Assembly (NCBI GenBank): GCA_029215795.1
Contig: JARDYH010000002.1
Location: forward strand, 362,912,973-362,976,972
Length of the DNA: 64,000 nucleotides
Source: Anniella stebbinsi
Lineage: Eukaryota; Chordata; Lepidosauria; Squamata; Anniellidae
Direction of reading: 5' to 3'
The notes beneath the pieces are model-generated. The model made no database searches, had not been told where the DNA came from, and saw nothing but the letters and a program-made list of their open reading frames with translations. Below, one piece after another: positions 30,486 to 44,500 of this stretch. The translations under genes were made by a program, and so were the position numbers. Positions within the stretch are counted from its first letter, which is position 1, and every line of letters begins with the position of its first letter.

Positions 30486-32383
30486 CAGCATGGCTGAGTG
30501 ACCTGTAGCCCTCACTATAGCTGTCTGGCACACTGCTCTAGGGTTGCAGTGAGAGACCCTTGGAGAGCTGGTAGGTAAAGAGTGAAAGGCACAGGAATAA
30601 CTTCTGTTATTCTTTGTTATTGTATAAATAAAGGCCGATGTATAAGTTTCGCTGCAGCAGTGTGTAATGTCAGCCTGACACTCCTTTCTCTGGTGTTAAA
30701 AAAACCCCTGACGGCCTGGTTTGTCCCTCAGCTGCGTTTCCCCTGACTTTATCCCCTCTGCCGGCTGTTCCAGATCTCCATTTAGAATGTAGCAGCAGCT
30801 CACTGGGTGGCTGTATTCTTCCCTGGTAGAAAATGCCCTTGCTGAGGGTGCTTGGCAGTGGTGAAGGATCTGCCTGGCCAGCCCATTGCACATGGCTGCA
30901 ACAGGGCCCGGTCCGGCCTGGCCTTAAGGCGGATGTCAAGTTTGACCCAAACACCACCCCCAATTACCCAAAGCTTCACTTATCTCAAATATGAATACAC
31001 AACTGGTTTTTTTTTTACTAAAACATTTTACTACAGGAGCACAATGAATTCATAGAAGACGCCTTGCACAGCAGCGCTGTTAACGGTCACTTCCAAGCCC
31101 TTGCGTCTGCCGCCAAATGAATCGAAAGCCGTTCCGCGCTGGTTAGCAGAGACTGTACCGCTGAAGCTGCATCAGCCTTGAGTAGCAGAATATGGGAAAT
31201 CGTTAGAAAGGCCTACGCAGACTGCTTGTCCTCAGTTCCTTAAGGTGAAGCATGGCGAGCAGCCATCTCAAATCCCAACACCTACAGAAGAGGATGTTTG
31301 CTTCTGCCTCTGTGCTGCGGGGCTACTTTTGCCGCCTAAAGCTAGCAACCAGCCTCTCTTTGCTCCAAGCACAACTCCCAGAGGCCTGGAGCTTTTTGGT
31401 CTATAGCATGGCTTATCCCAGAGAGCAATGTAAGCAGAGAGTCAAGGCAGCTAGTGCTGAGGGAGTCCAGCCTTAACACAGAGGGAAGCATAGCAAGAGG
31501 CCACGAGGCTAATTAACCCTTCTCCAGAACTCCTCCAGAACAGGCTGGGGGATGCTAAGACTCTGGCTATACTATAATTGTAGGATTCACTTGAATCAGA
31601 TTTAACCTTCATGCTTCCCCCCAAAGAACCTCTGAGAACGGCAAAAGTTTCAAGCGCCAATCCCCGAGCAGCCATAGGTTCCCTACGCCTGGGGAAACAT
31701 ACTTTTCATCGACGGATGCCCTGTTTACATTGTAGGAAGCTGGTCAGGTATCAAGGGTGGGCGGGCTTGTAGGCCAAAACATCTGGAGGGCTACAAGACA
31801 CCTACTTCTGATCCCTTATGAACCAATGCTCTTGTGCAGTCCGATCCGTGCTACACACCTGGACTATAGGTACGAGAGGTTCAACCAGCTCAAAATCCAA
31901 GCGATTTCTTTGGTGATCTGCAGCTTCGTTACAAAACTACAATTCCCAGGCTCCGCTGGAGAGGCCATGTTACTTAAACTCATTGAAATTTCTGTAGTAT
32001 AGCCACAGTTACAACAGGGAAGAGTCGCCACTGGTTGGGTTTTTCAATGCCTGGGCAATTCACCAGTCCAGCCACTTAAATCGGCTCAGTTGCCTCCACC
32101 TGCTCTAGATTTCGCTCCCAACAATCCTCTATCACACAGGATACAGTACTGCTCCAATCAGAGAAGCACAGGTTGTTGTTGTTTTTGGGGGGGGGGGGGG
32201 AAGGGATTCTTTTCTACTCCAGATGGGTCTAAAGATCAACCAAGGCAGGATGGCCTGTGTTGCAGCAAGGATGGCTATATTCTTGCCCTTCAGGAACAGA
32301 AAAGCAAATCTTGACCTGCCAGCAAAGCTAGAACGTCCCTGGTGTTTCGGGCTTCTGATTCCGTCACTGCTGCCCTGCAGAGG
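30486..32383. other. intergenic / PHR 3' flank
   Basis: Contains an AATAAA on the plus strand near 30639 of unknown owner, and otherwise no named repeat. The PHR 3' UTR must lie in the right part, but I see no clear canonical poly(A) signal on the minus strand. Confidence 0.4.
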
Positions 32384-32538
32384 CTACTGGGTGAATTTAT
32401 GTGGGCTGTACTTGCACTCAAACTGGCCAACGTCAAACTTCCGCTTGCAGCCGGCATAGTTCATGTAGCGAATCTTGCCAAAGACGGCCCGTTCAGCCCA
32501 CCCTTGGTCATGGATTCCGCAAATGGACCACATGCAGC
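32384..32538 (-). CDS. PHR: PHR last coding exon, class II signature 2
   Basis: Acceptor AG at 32540-32539; stop TAG at 32386-32384. It encodes [13 protein letters not shown], then ER..FGK.RYMN (signature 2), AGCKRKFDV and a short tail ending HKFTQ. A 494-bp foldback transposon begins 66 bp upstream of the acceptor. Confidence 0.97.
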
Positions 32539-35500
32539 CTGGGGGAGACAAAAGGAGAACAGAAAGGTCTCAGCTTGTGCCTTTCTCTCTGCGGTATGCC
32601 GACTAGGGCTGTGACCGGAGCCAGATCCAGAAACTGGAGTGGATCAGGCCGAACCGAACCAGACTGGATTGGGCCCAGATCGGATCTGTGATCCAGATCC
32701 ACGCAGAGCCCTCCCTCCCGCTCCCCCCAATCGCCCTGCTTACCTGCAGCCTCCTCTGCATCGTCCCCTGGATCGTCCTGCCTCCTCGATGTCGGCCGGC
32801 CGCTTTCCCGCTTGTGCCGAGTGATGAGCACCGCATTTGCCAGTCACGGCGGGTGATGTCATCACCCAGCGCGAGTGGAAAAGCGGCCAGCTGACATCAA
32901 GGAGGCAGGAAGACCCGGAGGACGACGTGGAGGAGGCTGCAGGTAAGCAGGGCGATTGGGGGGAGGGAGCAAGCGAGCGAGCGAGGGCTCTGCACAGACC
33001 CGGAGCAGATCCAGATCTGAGACGGGTTGGATTGGGCCCAATCCGGACCTCCCAGATTGTGATCCAGATTGGATCGGGGGGTCCGTGCACAGCCCTAATG
33101 CCAGCACATGCTGTGAGCAAGGCAACAGATAGAGCAAAGGGAAAGTGCCATTATTCACAGGTTGGATCCAGACACATCACACCAAAGTTTTCCTGAAAAT
33201 CCCACGATGCAGAATTCTCAGGCTCACCCCAAATTCAGGATGTATAGGGATAACAGGAAGCCCTGTGTGGGACTTATAATAGCTGATCCATCATGGGAGG
33301 CGAAAGAACTACACCACTGGCTTCTTAGCCTTTTGGGCGGAGGTGCTCCATCATAAGAAGATCCCTGCTGGATCAGACCAAGGGTCCTTCTAGTCCGTCA
33401 CACAGTGGCCAACCAGCTGTCGACCAGGGACCCACAAGCAGGACACGGTGCAACAGCACCCTCCCACCCATGTTCCTCAGCAACTGGTGTCCATAGACTT
33501 ACTGCCTGATACCGGAGGTAGCACATAGCCATCAGAACCAGTAGCCATGGATCGCCTTCTCCTCCAGGAATTCATCCAACCCCCTTTTAAAGCCATCCAA
33601 ATTGGTGGCCATCATCACTACATCTTGTGCTAGCGATCTCCATAGTGTCACTATACACTGTGTCAAGAACTACTTCCTTTGATCTGTCCTGAATCTTCCA
33701 CCAATCAGCTTTATGGGATGACCCTGTTGGCTTTTAGTATTAGGATAGAGGGAGAAAAATCAAGCCCAAAGCAGGTGAAAGCACATCTATTTCATGTGCA
33801 GCTCATGTGCCTTAGTGTGGATTTGTCTCTAGTCTACAGCATAGCATAGAAGAAGCCGGGCAAATGTAGTATTTGGCTCTTTGCCTCCAGGTGTGCCAGG
33901 AGTGACACTATCTCCCAAACACTGATCATCCATAAGCTTCATCAAGGGTCCATCAGTTTTGGTTGACTACCCAACCCTGATTTTTGGTCGCCATTGAGCC
34001 TCCCTGCTCCCCCACATCCCCCCCAAGTCATCTGGGTGTGCCAAATAATGGAGGAGGGATGTCCTGTGTCAAGGTGGGCCTTGGAGAAGGTTCTACCACT
34101 AGCCCCTTTCTCTTCTGCAGTGGGGGAAAGAGCTAGTGATTCTCATGTTGGTTGTGGAAGATTCAAAATGGAGACTTCAGAATTAACCTATCTGATAGTC
34201 ATGTGACGTCAGAGTTCCTTCAATCAAGGGTGGGCAAAATGTAGATCTCCAGATGTTGGACTTCAACTCCCAGCATTCCTGACCATTGACCATGCTGGCA
34301 GGGGCTTTTGGGAGTGGAAGTCCAAAACATCCGGAAATCTACCTTCTGCCCAGCTTCAGAGGACCTCCCAGCCTCTCCCTGCCGCTCACCCACATATCCG
34401 TTGGGGTCCCTGCCGTCCAGTTCATAGCGGTCGTTGAGGTAGATGGAGAATTGCAGGGCCTCTTCTGGTGAACTGGTCCACTCCAGGATCTTCTTGGCCC
34501 AGTACATCCGCAGGAAGCCATGCATCTTCCCTTCGTGAACCATCTGCAGCTGAGACAAGAGGGGTCAGGAAAGGCTGGTGAGCTACCACGGCAACTCATT
34601 TCCTTGGACAAAGGTATGGAATCATGGTAGCAACGTCTTGGTCTACACGGCACTGCAGAGAGATTGGGCTTCGCTCTGATAAATAATAATAATAATAATA
34701 ACCCACCTCTCCCTCCGGATCGAGGCGAGGAACAATAACAAATATAAAACACAAGAACCACAAAATAGATTAAATATTAAAATAAAAACTAATACATCAT
34801 TTTAAAAAATCTTAAAATTCAACTGGGTAGGCCTGCCGGAAGAGATCAGTCTTCATGGCTCTCTTAAACTCATGAAGACTGCAAATTTGTGGGGAAATTA
34901 CAGGATTACAAGTTAACTGGGGGAAGTCAGAAATGATGTTGTATAATTATAACAAGGAAGAGATGGAGAAATGTAAAGCTAGGTTAGGATTAAAGCATAA
35001 AAATATAATACGATATTTAGGAGTTAATATAGATAAAGAATTAGATAGATTAGAGGAACTTAATTTTGTTAGGTTAAGAAAAGAGGTAGGGGAGAAATTA
35101 CAGACATATAGAAAATTAAAACATTCTTGGTTTGGTAGAATAGCGGTTATTAAAATGAAGATATTACCTAAGATTAATTTTTTGTTTAGAATGTTACCTA
35201 TTAGAATATCAGTAGCTGAGATTAAAAGTTGGCAAAACATGATTAATGCTTATTGTAATGGGGATAAAAGAGCAAGGATAAATAAGGGGTTATGGTATAA
35301 GGTTCAAAAGAAAGGAGGTTTAGGACTTCCGAATATTAAGAATTATTATATTGCTAATCAGTTAAGATATGTTATTCATGCTATTTTAGGGGAGCAAGAT
35401 TTGGAATGGTTGGAATTGCAAACAGTAGAGATAGAATGTAAATTGCGAAATATATTTTTTACTAAAATGCAAAAGAAAGAATTGAAACTACTGGACAACC

Positions 35501-38500
35501 CATTGTTGGAAAATATATTAATGATCTGGGAGAAGTATAGAGGGAAGTTGATACCAGGGGATTCTCCGCTATGGGAAACTTCCCAAGAGTATTAAAACCA
35601 GAGATAGAAGCGAGACTGAAAGAACAAGATATTATTAAATTAAGGAATTGGATGGAAAAGATGAAGGATAGTGAGCATATTAAAGATTTATTTAAAGGAC
35701 AAAAGATAGCGTGGTTCAAGTGTTTGCAATTGATAAAATGGACACAGGAATGGAGGATAAAGAATAAGGAATGTAGAAACAATACTAGATTTGAAGATTT
35801 AATTGAACAATCAGGGAAAAAAGAAGAAGCCAGAGCTAAGAAAGGACTCACTAGTGAGATATATAAAATATTAATAGAGGAAGAATTTCAGGACTCACTT
35901 AAGGTTATAAAAGAGGTATGGGAAGAAGATGTAAGGGGAAAAATCAATGAAGATAATTGGGGGAGGATATGGAATGTAAGAATGTTAAAGCTATTGTCGA
36001 TTAGAATTAAGGAGAACTACTATAAGACAGTTTGGAGATGGTATTTAACACCTGTTAGATTTCACCAGATTGATAAAAAACTGCCCAAGAATTGTTGGAG
36101 GGGGTGTCAGGAGGTTGGGACATATTTTCATATGTGGTGGAGCTGTGAACAAGTACAAAAATTTTGGGAAAGGGTTTTTAAAGAAATAAGTGATATAATT
36201 GGAAGTAATCTGGAATTAAACCCGAAGTTAGCTCTACTAGCAATATGGGATAGTAGGAATAAGCATATAATAAATAAAGAATTGGTAAACAACCTCCTGG
36301 CACCCGTTAGAATACTGATTGCTAAAAATTGGAAAGGGCAACGAAGTTATACAATAGAAGATTGGTATAAAGAAATTTGGGATTTAGCTTTGAATGATAT
36401 GTTGACTTGTAAAATGAAAATAATGAGGGGAATGTCCAGGAAGAGTGATTTTGGAGAAATATGGACTCCCTTTTTGGATTATGTTTTAAGATCGGGAAAG
36501 GGACAAACGCCTTCAAAAGAATCATTAAAATTTTGGAAGGAGGATGAATGATTATGAGATGGTCTCGGAGGGGGGGTGCACGGGGGGTAGTCGAGGGGGG
36601 TAGTTGTTTCATATTATGTGTATGTGTATGTTGAAATCAATAAAAAAATTATTAAAAAAAAAAAAAGACTGCAAATTTGGCCTGCTGGATCAGACTGAGG
36701 AAGCCGGGACCACCAAGGTGGCATTCTCTGAAATGCTACCTGTTGCACACCTAGGGCCAGACAGGCAAAGCAAGGTACTGGTTCCTCTCTATTTGGCACT
36801 GGTTAAGCCTCATCTTGAGTATTGCGTCCAGTTCTGGGCACCCCACTTCAAGAAAGACGCAGACAAGCTAGAGGGGGTTCAGAGGAGGGCAACAAGGACA
36901 ATCAGGGGTCTGGAAAGAACCCTATGAGGAGAGACTGAAAGAACTGGGCATTTTAGCCTGGAGAAGAGAAGACTGGGGGGGAGACATGATAGCACTCTTC
37001 AAATACTTGAAAGGTTGTCACACAGAGGAGGGCCAGGATCTCTTCTCGATCATCCCAGAGTGCAGGACATGGAATCATGGGCTCAAGTGACAGGAAGCCA
37101 GATTCTGGCTGGACATCAGGAAAAACTTCCTGACTGTTAGAGTGGTACGACAATGGAAGCAATGACCTAGGGAGGTGGTGGGCTCTCCCACCCTAGAGGT
37201 CTTCAAGAGGCAGCTGGACAACCATCTGTCAGGTATGCTTTAAGGTGGATTCCTGCATTGAGCAGGGGGTTGGACTCAAGGGCCTTATAGGCCCCTTCCA
37301 ACTCTGCTATTCTATGATTCTATGATTTGTTAGGCACTGGGGGCATTTTGGCACAAGTCAGACCTGTACAAGAGAGATGGGCTCTACTTGAACCAGGATG
37401 GAACTGGACTGCTGGTGTTTGCCATAAAACACGTGGCCAAGCAGCTCCGAAACTGGGGGAAAGCTAGTAGGAGCTAGGAAGCAGCAGGCTCAGGTTGAAA
37501 GATCCCTAGGGGATGGAGATGAAAATGTTTCCGATTGCCCGAATGGGGACAGTGTGAGAATAAGCCATGATCATATGGCGAAACATGATATAGCCCGTCA
37601 AAAAGGCCTAAGGCCCGTGGCCAAAATGAGGGAGTTGGAGTGCCTAATGTTGAAGGAGAACCTAGATACAGCAGGCATGACAGAAGCCTGGTGGCATGGA
37701 GAAAATCAATGGGATTTGGTCATCCCTGGATATGAACTCTATAGAAAGGACAGGAAGCGGTGTACTGGAGGAGGTGTTGCTCTGTATGTCAAAGAGGGCA
37801 TAGCATCCAGAGACTCCTCCACAGAAAAGCTGGGTGTATCGGGAAGCCCCAGTCGAGGAGAGCTGGCCAACCGATACCGACGGAGTCCCCTCCTATACCG
37901 TCAGAATTTGGACTACCTGTGCAGCGTTCCAGAGAGGGTCGTGCGTCTTCCCGTCCTCTAGCTGCCTGAGCGTGTACAGGTAAGGCCTCTTGTCCTTGGC
38001 GTGGAGCTTCAGGGTCGTCTTGGCCCAGTCAGAAGTACCTTTGAAGGGCAACGGGCATTGTAAGGCATTGGGACTCAGCAGAGAGCTGGCTCAGGCAATA
38101 ATAATTGGAAAGGGAAGGAGTGAAGCCAAATCCCACCAGTACCCCCCCCACCCCGAAAACAAGCCAGGAGGGAGGGAGATCAATGAAGCTTCCATTCAGG
38201 AACCCAATTTGGAGTCCAACTCCCGTCATATATTGCCAGGAATGGAATCTTCTTAAGCTACTCAGTAGGTGAATGTTGAATTGGAAACTGTTCCTTGCAT
38301 TCTGGTAGAATAGGAAAGGATTTCAAAGTGGAGGCAGGGCAGGGGCAGCCCCAAGTCGTTCCGATGCTAGATGCAAAAATGCTAAATAGCCCGTCCCCTA
38401 AACACCCACACCTTAATAGGGGGCATATTTCAGGGGGGGGCAGTTCTCCCTGCCCAAGCCTCGTTGAAATGAAAGGACACAATGCTAATCAGTAAAAATA

Positions 38501-41500
38501 CATTTCCCCTCTTTCTTTTATCTCAACCATTTCTTCTTATTCAAATACTTGAAAGGTTGTCACACAGAGGAGGGCCAGGATCTCTTCAACCCAGAGTGCA
38601 GGACGCGGAATAAGGGGCTCAAGTTACAGGAAGCCAGATTCCGGCTGGACATCAGGAAAAACGTCCTGACTGTTAGAGCGGTACAACAATGGAACCAATG
38701 ACCTAGGGAGGTGGTGGGCTCTCCCACTCTAGAGGCCTTCAAGAGGCAGCTGGACAACCATCTGTCAGGGATGCTTTAAAGTGGATTCCTGCACTGAGCA
38801 GGGGGTTGGACTAGACGGCTTTAGAGGCCCCTTCCAACTCTACCATTCTATGATTCTATGATTAAATCCACAGACAAGAGAAAATATTGTTACGTATTTT
38901 TGCTGTGGAGAAAATTGAAAGTCTATCTTAATTTTGTATACTTTTCTTTTTGTTTTTTTCTGCTGTTGTTGATGTTTCTCTTTTTTTAGATTTTTGTGGT
39001 GTTTGTTTGTTTAGTCTGTTGGTGTTGTGAAACATACAAAAACGTTTGAATCGGAAATGAACGGACACAATGCAAGAGTGTGGGCTCTTTTACCTCTAGA
39101 GCAGATTGAGTGGGGTGGAGGGCAGGGTGTGTGGGGAGGAAGCGGAGGCTGCCGTGGGCAGGAAGAATGTGATCCGCCAGGAGGACGCCATTGGATATAA
39201 CCTCATTTACCCTGACAACGACCCTGCGAGGCGAGCCCCCAGCGGCTCCTAATCTCACGGCTGCCACGCAGAACAGAGGCAAGCAAGCAGCCCTTTCCGT
39301 TACCTTCAACTTTGTCATAGTTGTGGTTGTAATAGCAGAAGTTGTCTGCCAGCTCCCTCCGTACCACGGCCTCCTCAATGAAGCCCTCCACCGACTCCTT
39401 GTACCGGCCCCGGTGCTTGCGCACCTCCAAGATGGCGCGCTGCACAGAAACCTGGCCTGCGGGAGGAACCACAAAGCACTCACCTGCACGCCACCCTAAA
39501 GACCGTGGAGCTGGTTGCATTGACCTCGCCAGCATCCCTCTGGGAAACCGACAGCCAAAACAGGGCCTAATATTTTGGACTACAATTCCCATTAGCCCCA
39601 GCCAGCATGGTCAATGGGCCAAGGCTGGGGTCTCCAACATAAGGCCTAAGGGCACCAATTAATTTTTTTTTATTTATTTTTTAAAACATTTACATCCTGC
39701 CCTATTACTACTGGGATTTCAGGGCAGCATACAGATAAAATCAGAACAATAGAAACAAATAACATACACAGCTAAAAATGTATTAAAGCGTTAAGTAGAC
39801 ATTTTTAAAGCAATAAAACAATTAAAAACATTTGAAACTATGGTTGCATTCGGACAACACATTAGTCAATGGTGGGTTTAGTAGCCAACTCACAGTTGGT
39901 TATTTTGTGGGTACTCCCCACACAACATATCCCTACACAATTGTGGGTGGTTGGGGCTGGCATTGAGTGGACTAATAGTCAACCCAGTATTTGACTGACA
40001 CAGTCCCCGCCCCTTTCCCCATCCTCCCTCCTCCCTCAGTCCTCCTAGTTCTATCCCAGCAGCCTCTGCAAGTTGCACCAGTTGTAGCAGAGTGGCAGCC
40101 GCCTCTTTGGTCACTCTTGCCGCCTGCCTCTATGGGCTTATGTTTTAACCCACTCACCACATGCCATCAACCCACTCATCCCTCCACACAACACTTTAAA
40201 CAACTGGTTTCGAGCTAAACAACTTGCAAGCCAGTTGTTTCTCTCAGTTGCTTATTTGGACAGAATAGCATACCGTCAGTAGTTTCTGAGCAGCGTGTTA
40301 CCCTCCACACAACACAATAAGCAACACAACTGACGATTGTTCCCCCCCTCAGTTGCTTAATGTGTTGTCCGAATGCAGCCTATGTGTCACCATGGAGAAT
40401 TTAGCCCTCGAACGCTTTGATAAAAAGCCATGTTTCAACTTGGCGCTGAAATGAAGTTGGCGTCTGCACCAGTCGGGCCTCCAAGTGGAGGTTGTTCCTC
40501 AACCAGAGTGCCACCACAGAGAAGGCCCTTTCCCACGTCCCGCCATAATGTATGTCTCACTTTGGTGGGTCACAGAGGAGGGCTCCTCCAACAGATCTCA
40601 AATCTCAGGCAGACGTATATAGGGAGAGGAGGTTCTCCCTCAAGTACCGATGTCCCAATGTGCTCATGTATACCTTTCTTGGCACATGCCAGGCTCCTGC
40701 CCAGTTTTTTATTTTCATTTTATTTTTTAACAGGGAGGTGGTCCCTCATGCGCCATCTTTATTTGGGTTCAAAAGAGCGGTCTTGTGTTTGAGGTCAGAC
40801 CCCACCTCTACCTTGGCCTTAGATCCTTGGGCAAGTTACTTTCCTTTCAGTCTCTCCAGTTTGTCTTCTGGGAAATTAGTGTTTTGTGACCAGCCATGCC
40901 CACCAAGGCAGCCATTTTAGGAACGGCCAAGTCCTCCAGGACACCATTTTAGGAATGGCCAAGCCCTTCAGGACAGCCATTTTGTGAGAGCGGCACAGCA
41001 CCCTCTCAAAATTCCAAATGTGCCCAGTGACCTAAAAGGGTTGGGACCCCTGGAATGATGGGAGTTGTGGTCTAAAATATCAGGAGAGCACCAACTATCT
41101 TCCTCCTCCTCTCCCTCCTGTCCCGTCACAATTTCTAACATCAGCAGAGATTATTATTATTTATTGCATTTATATACCGACCCATAGCCGAAGCTCTCTG
41201 GGCGGTTTACAAAAATTTAAAACATTGAACATTAAAAAACCGATATACAAAATTTAAAACCATAAAGAGCATAAAACCAGGTTCTAGATACAATATCTGG
41301 GCTTTGTAGTTATGAAGGCTGCTACCACCCTTAAGCCCTCTGGGACAGAATGGACACCTTACCCCATCTAGGGTAGGCCCCAAAAGGATTAAAAGCCAGG
41401 CAGTGCATCCGTCCTCCAGGGGGGATGGTGCTGCCCACTCACCAAAGTGGAACCACGGTGAAAGGTTGCTCAGAGCGGCCCGGTTGGGGTTGTTCCTGTC

Positions 41501-44500
41501 GGTGCCAAAGAACTTGAGCCGCTCCTGAATGAACTGCTCCAGCATCCTCAGGCCGGCGGCCGTGCCTGGCTGGGCCCAATCCACCTCCTTCACTGTGCGG
41601 TCGACCTCCAGGCTGGCGTAGCAAGCCTCCCAGTTGATGGGCTAGAGAATCGCGGGAAGGCACGGTGGTGAGCATCCGTGGCGAGGAATGGTTTCCCGGG
41701 ACAAGCACATTCTGAGTTCTGTAAGGACTTCGGAAGCTACCTGATATGGAGACAGACCCCTGGTCCATCTAGCCCAGTCTTGTCGATACTGGCCGTCAGC
41801 AACGTCTCCCCAGTTTCTCAGGCAGGGTTTCTTCCAGCCCCGCCTGGAGATGCTACCGGGGATCGAACTCGGGACCTTCTGCATTCAAAGTAAGAGCTCT
41901 ACCGCAGTTAGCTACGGCCCTCCCCATAATGCTCCAGGACAGGGCTTGTGAAAGAACCAATACTGCGTGCGAATTGCTGCTCTGCTCTTCAAGAGGTGAA
42001 ATATCCGCCCACCTCCCAGACCAGGTTTGGGGGCTCCTGAGACCTGGCCGCAAGCCTGTCACCTCTGAAACACCCAATTCCATAAAGAGCAGCATAGGCG
42101 TGTGCAGCACATTCCATTAGGGTGCGCACCCAAGGAATGTTTTTTTTAAAGGCGAACATTAGTTGAATACTCGTATCATAAATAGGGTGACCAGATAAAA
42201 TCCAGGTCAGGGCTCATGTAACTTTAACAGTTGTAGAGAAAAGGGAATTTCAGCCAGTGTCATTTGTATGCAATTAGTTCCTGGTGAAATTCCCTCTCCA
42301 TCACAACAGTTAAAGTTGCAGGGGCCCTGCCTTCTTTTGTATATGGTCACTCTAGTATAGTGCCTGCACCTTTAACTTTTGTGATGAAGAGGGAATATCA
42401 CCAGGAACTAACTGCATACAAATGACACTGGCTGAAATTCCCTTTTCTCTACAACTGTTAGAGTTACATGAGCCCTGACCTGGATTTTATCTGGTCAGCC
42501 TAATCATAAAGGACATTCTTTTCATACTACAATTTATTCAACACTATAGACACTGATGCCCCACTCTACGTCTGGCTTGCCTGACCACAGGAGGGCTGTT
42601 GCGGTTGGCAGGAGGAGGAGGAGGAGGAGGAGGAGGAGGAGGAGGAGGAGGAGACACTCCTCAAGCCCCAGCACTGGTGGGGCATTGTGGCGATACTGGC
42701 CGGAGGAGGGGCTTACAAGGCAATATTAACCTTTGGGGGCCCTCCTCCTGGCCTCTTTGAAGAACGGCTCCCAGCAGAGCGATTCCTTTTTGCTCCTGCT
42801 GGTGGGAGCAACAGTGCTCTCTTGGAGGCAGCGGTTCTTCAGCATGGCGGTGGAGCAGCTGAAGGGCACCTGTAGGACTGTTCCTGCTGTGTCTGGATCC
42901 CTACTCAATGGCCTCCTCAATTCATGTTCATTGCTTGAGACATTAGGGTGTGCCTGCGCACACCTGGCACACCCCTTGCGCACACCTATGAACAGCAGTA
43001 TGACACGTCCTCCTCTTAAGAACGTCAGAAGAGCCCTGATGCTGGATCAGACCAAGGGTTCATCTAGTCCAGCACTCTGTTCACGCCAGCCAGCTGCCGA
43101 CCTGGGGCCAACAAAGCAGGACATGGTGCAACAGCACCTTCCTTCCCATGTTCCCCAGCAACCGGTTTCCATAGGCACTCTGCTTCTGATACTGGAGGTG
43201 GCATATAGCCATCAGGTCTAGTAGCCATTGATAGCCTCCTCCTCTTGATCACAGTGAAACCCTGAAACACCTATGCCTGCTGGAATGTTCAATGTAGACA
43301 TTTTAGGGCAACAAATTCCTCAAGGTAATCAGCGCATCATGCAAAAGAAAGTCCTTTGTGTAAGTCATCAGGAACTGCTGGAATTTGTCAGCATAAGATG
43401 TGACAACGGCCATTGTCGTATATGGCTATAAAAGCAGATTAGAACCATCTATGGAGGAGGAAAGGTCTAGCAATGGCTATTCTCATCCTAGCTAAATGGA
43501 ACTTCCAGCTTCAGAGGGAGTCTATCCCTAAATACACTGCTGAGGGACGAACAACTGGAGAGGCCTGCTGCCTTCGTGTCCTGCTGGTGGATTTTCTGAA
43601 AACATCTGGCTAGCTCAACTGTCCCCAACCTGGTGCCATCTAGATGTGCTGAACTACAACTCCCATCATTCCCAGCCTGCAGAGAAGAAGAATCCACCAG
43701 AGATTGCAACTGTGGGCCAAAGTCTGAGGATCACCCCCCCCCCCCCCCACCAAATAATGGTTGTTACCTCTGCTTGGAACGCAGCGGGGTAAGGGTGCTT
43801 CACGACAGGTGGAAATTCGGTGAGAAACTCTGCAAGCCGGTCGTGAATCTTCTGGCGAATTGTCCTCGCCCCGTACTCCTGCTTGTCCGAGGCAACCCAG
43901 CAAGGGACCAGGTTGTGGGCATCAACCTGGAGAGGAAAAAACGCAAAGGAAGGCAATCAAAATGCGGAATTGCGCACACACGGTCAATTCTACGGACTTC
44001 TCTAAAATATCTGAGCAGCTGCAACTCTGGAGCGGCAGCGGGGCCGGGTTTTCAAGCCACGAAATCATTCACTGCAACTCTTCTAATTTATTTTCCCCAT
44101 TAACAAGGAGCTCTGGCACTACAATGGGCCTGTGCAGATGACACCTCAGGCTCTGTGGTTAGCGAAACTGGGGTTCTCTGGGGTTAGCACTAACCACAAG
44201 CTGTGCTGTCGCACACAACACTTTAAGCCACGGTTAGAGCCGCTCACCCTGCTGCAGACAGTCCAGCTGTTGTGAGCAAGCAGGGTTTAGCAAAATGTAT
44301 TGCACAAGATGCTTTAAACCCTGCTTAACCAAAGGCCTTCACCAGCAGAGTTTAAGGTATCTTCTGAACAGGCCCAAAGTTTGGTACCCCTTTACTTAAT
44401 CAGTTTGATCCCAGCCGCCAGCTCATTGTCTGACTTCTCCGCACATGGCAGTCGGTGAGGTGAAAATGTAGGACTGGAACCCTACTGAGCTTGTGGTCAT

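Noticed and set aside
41735..41930. tRNA gene
   Set aside because: A and B boxes are present, but it continues into a SINE body and does not keep a full cloverleaf.
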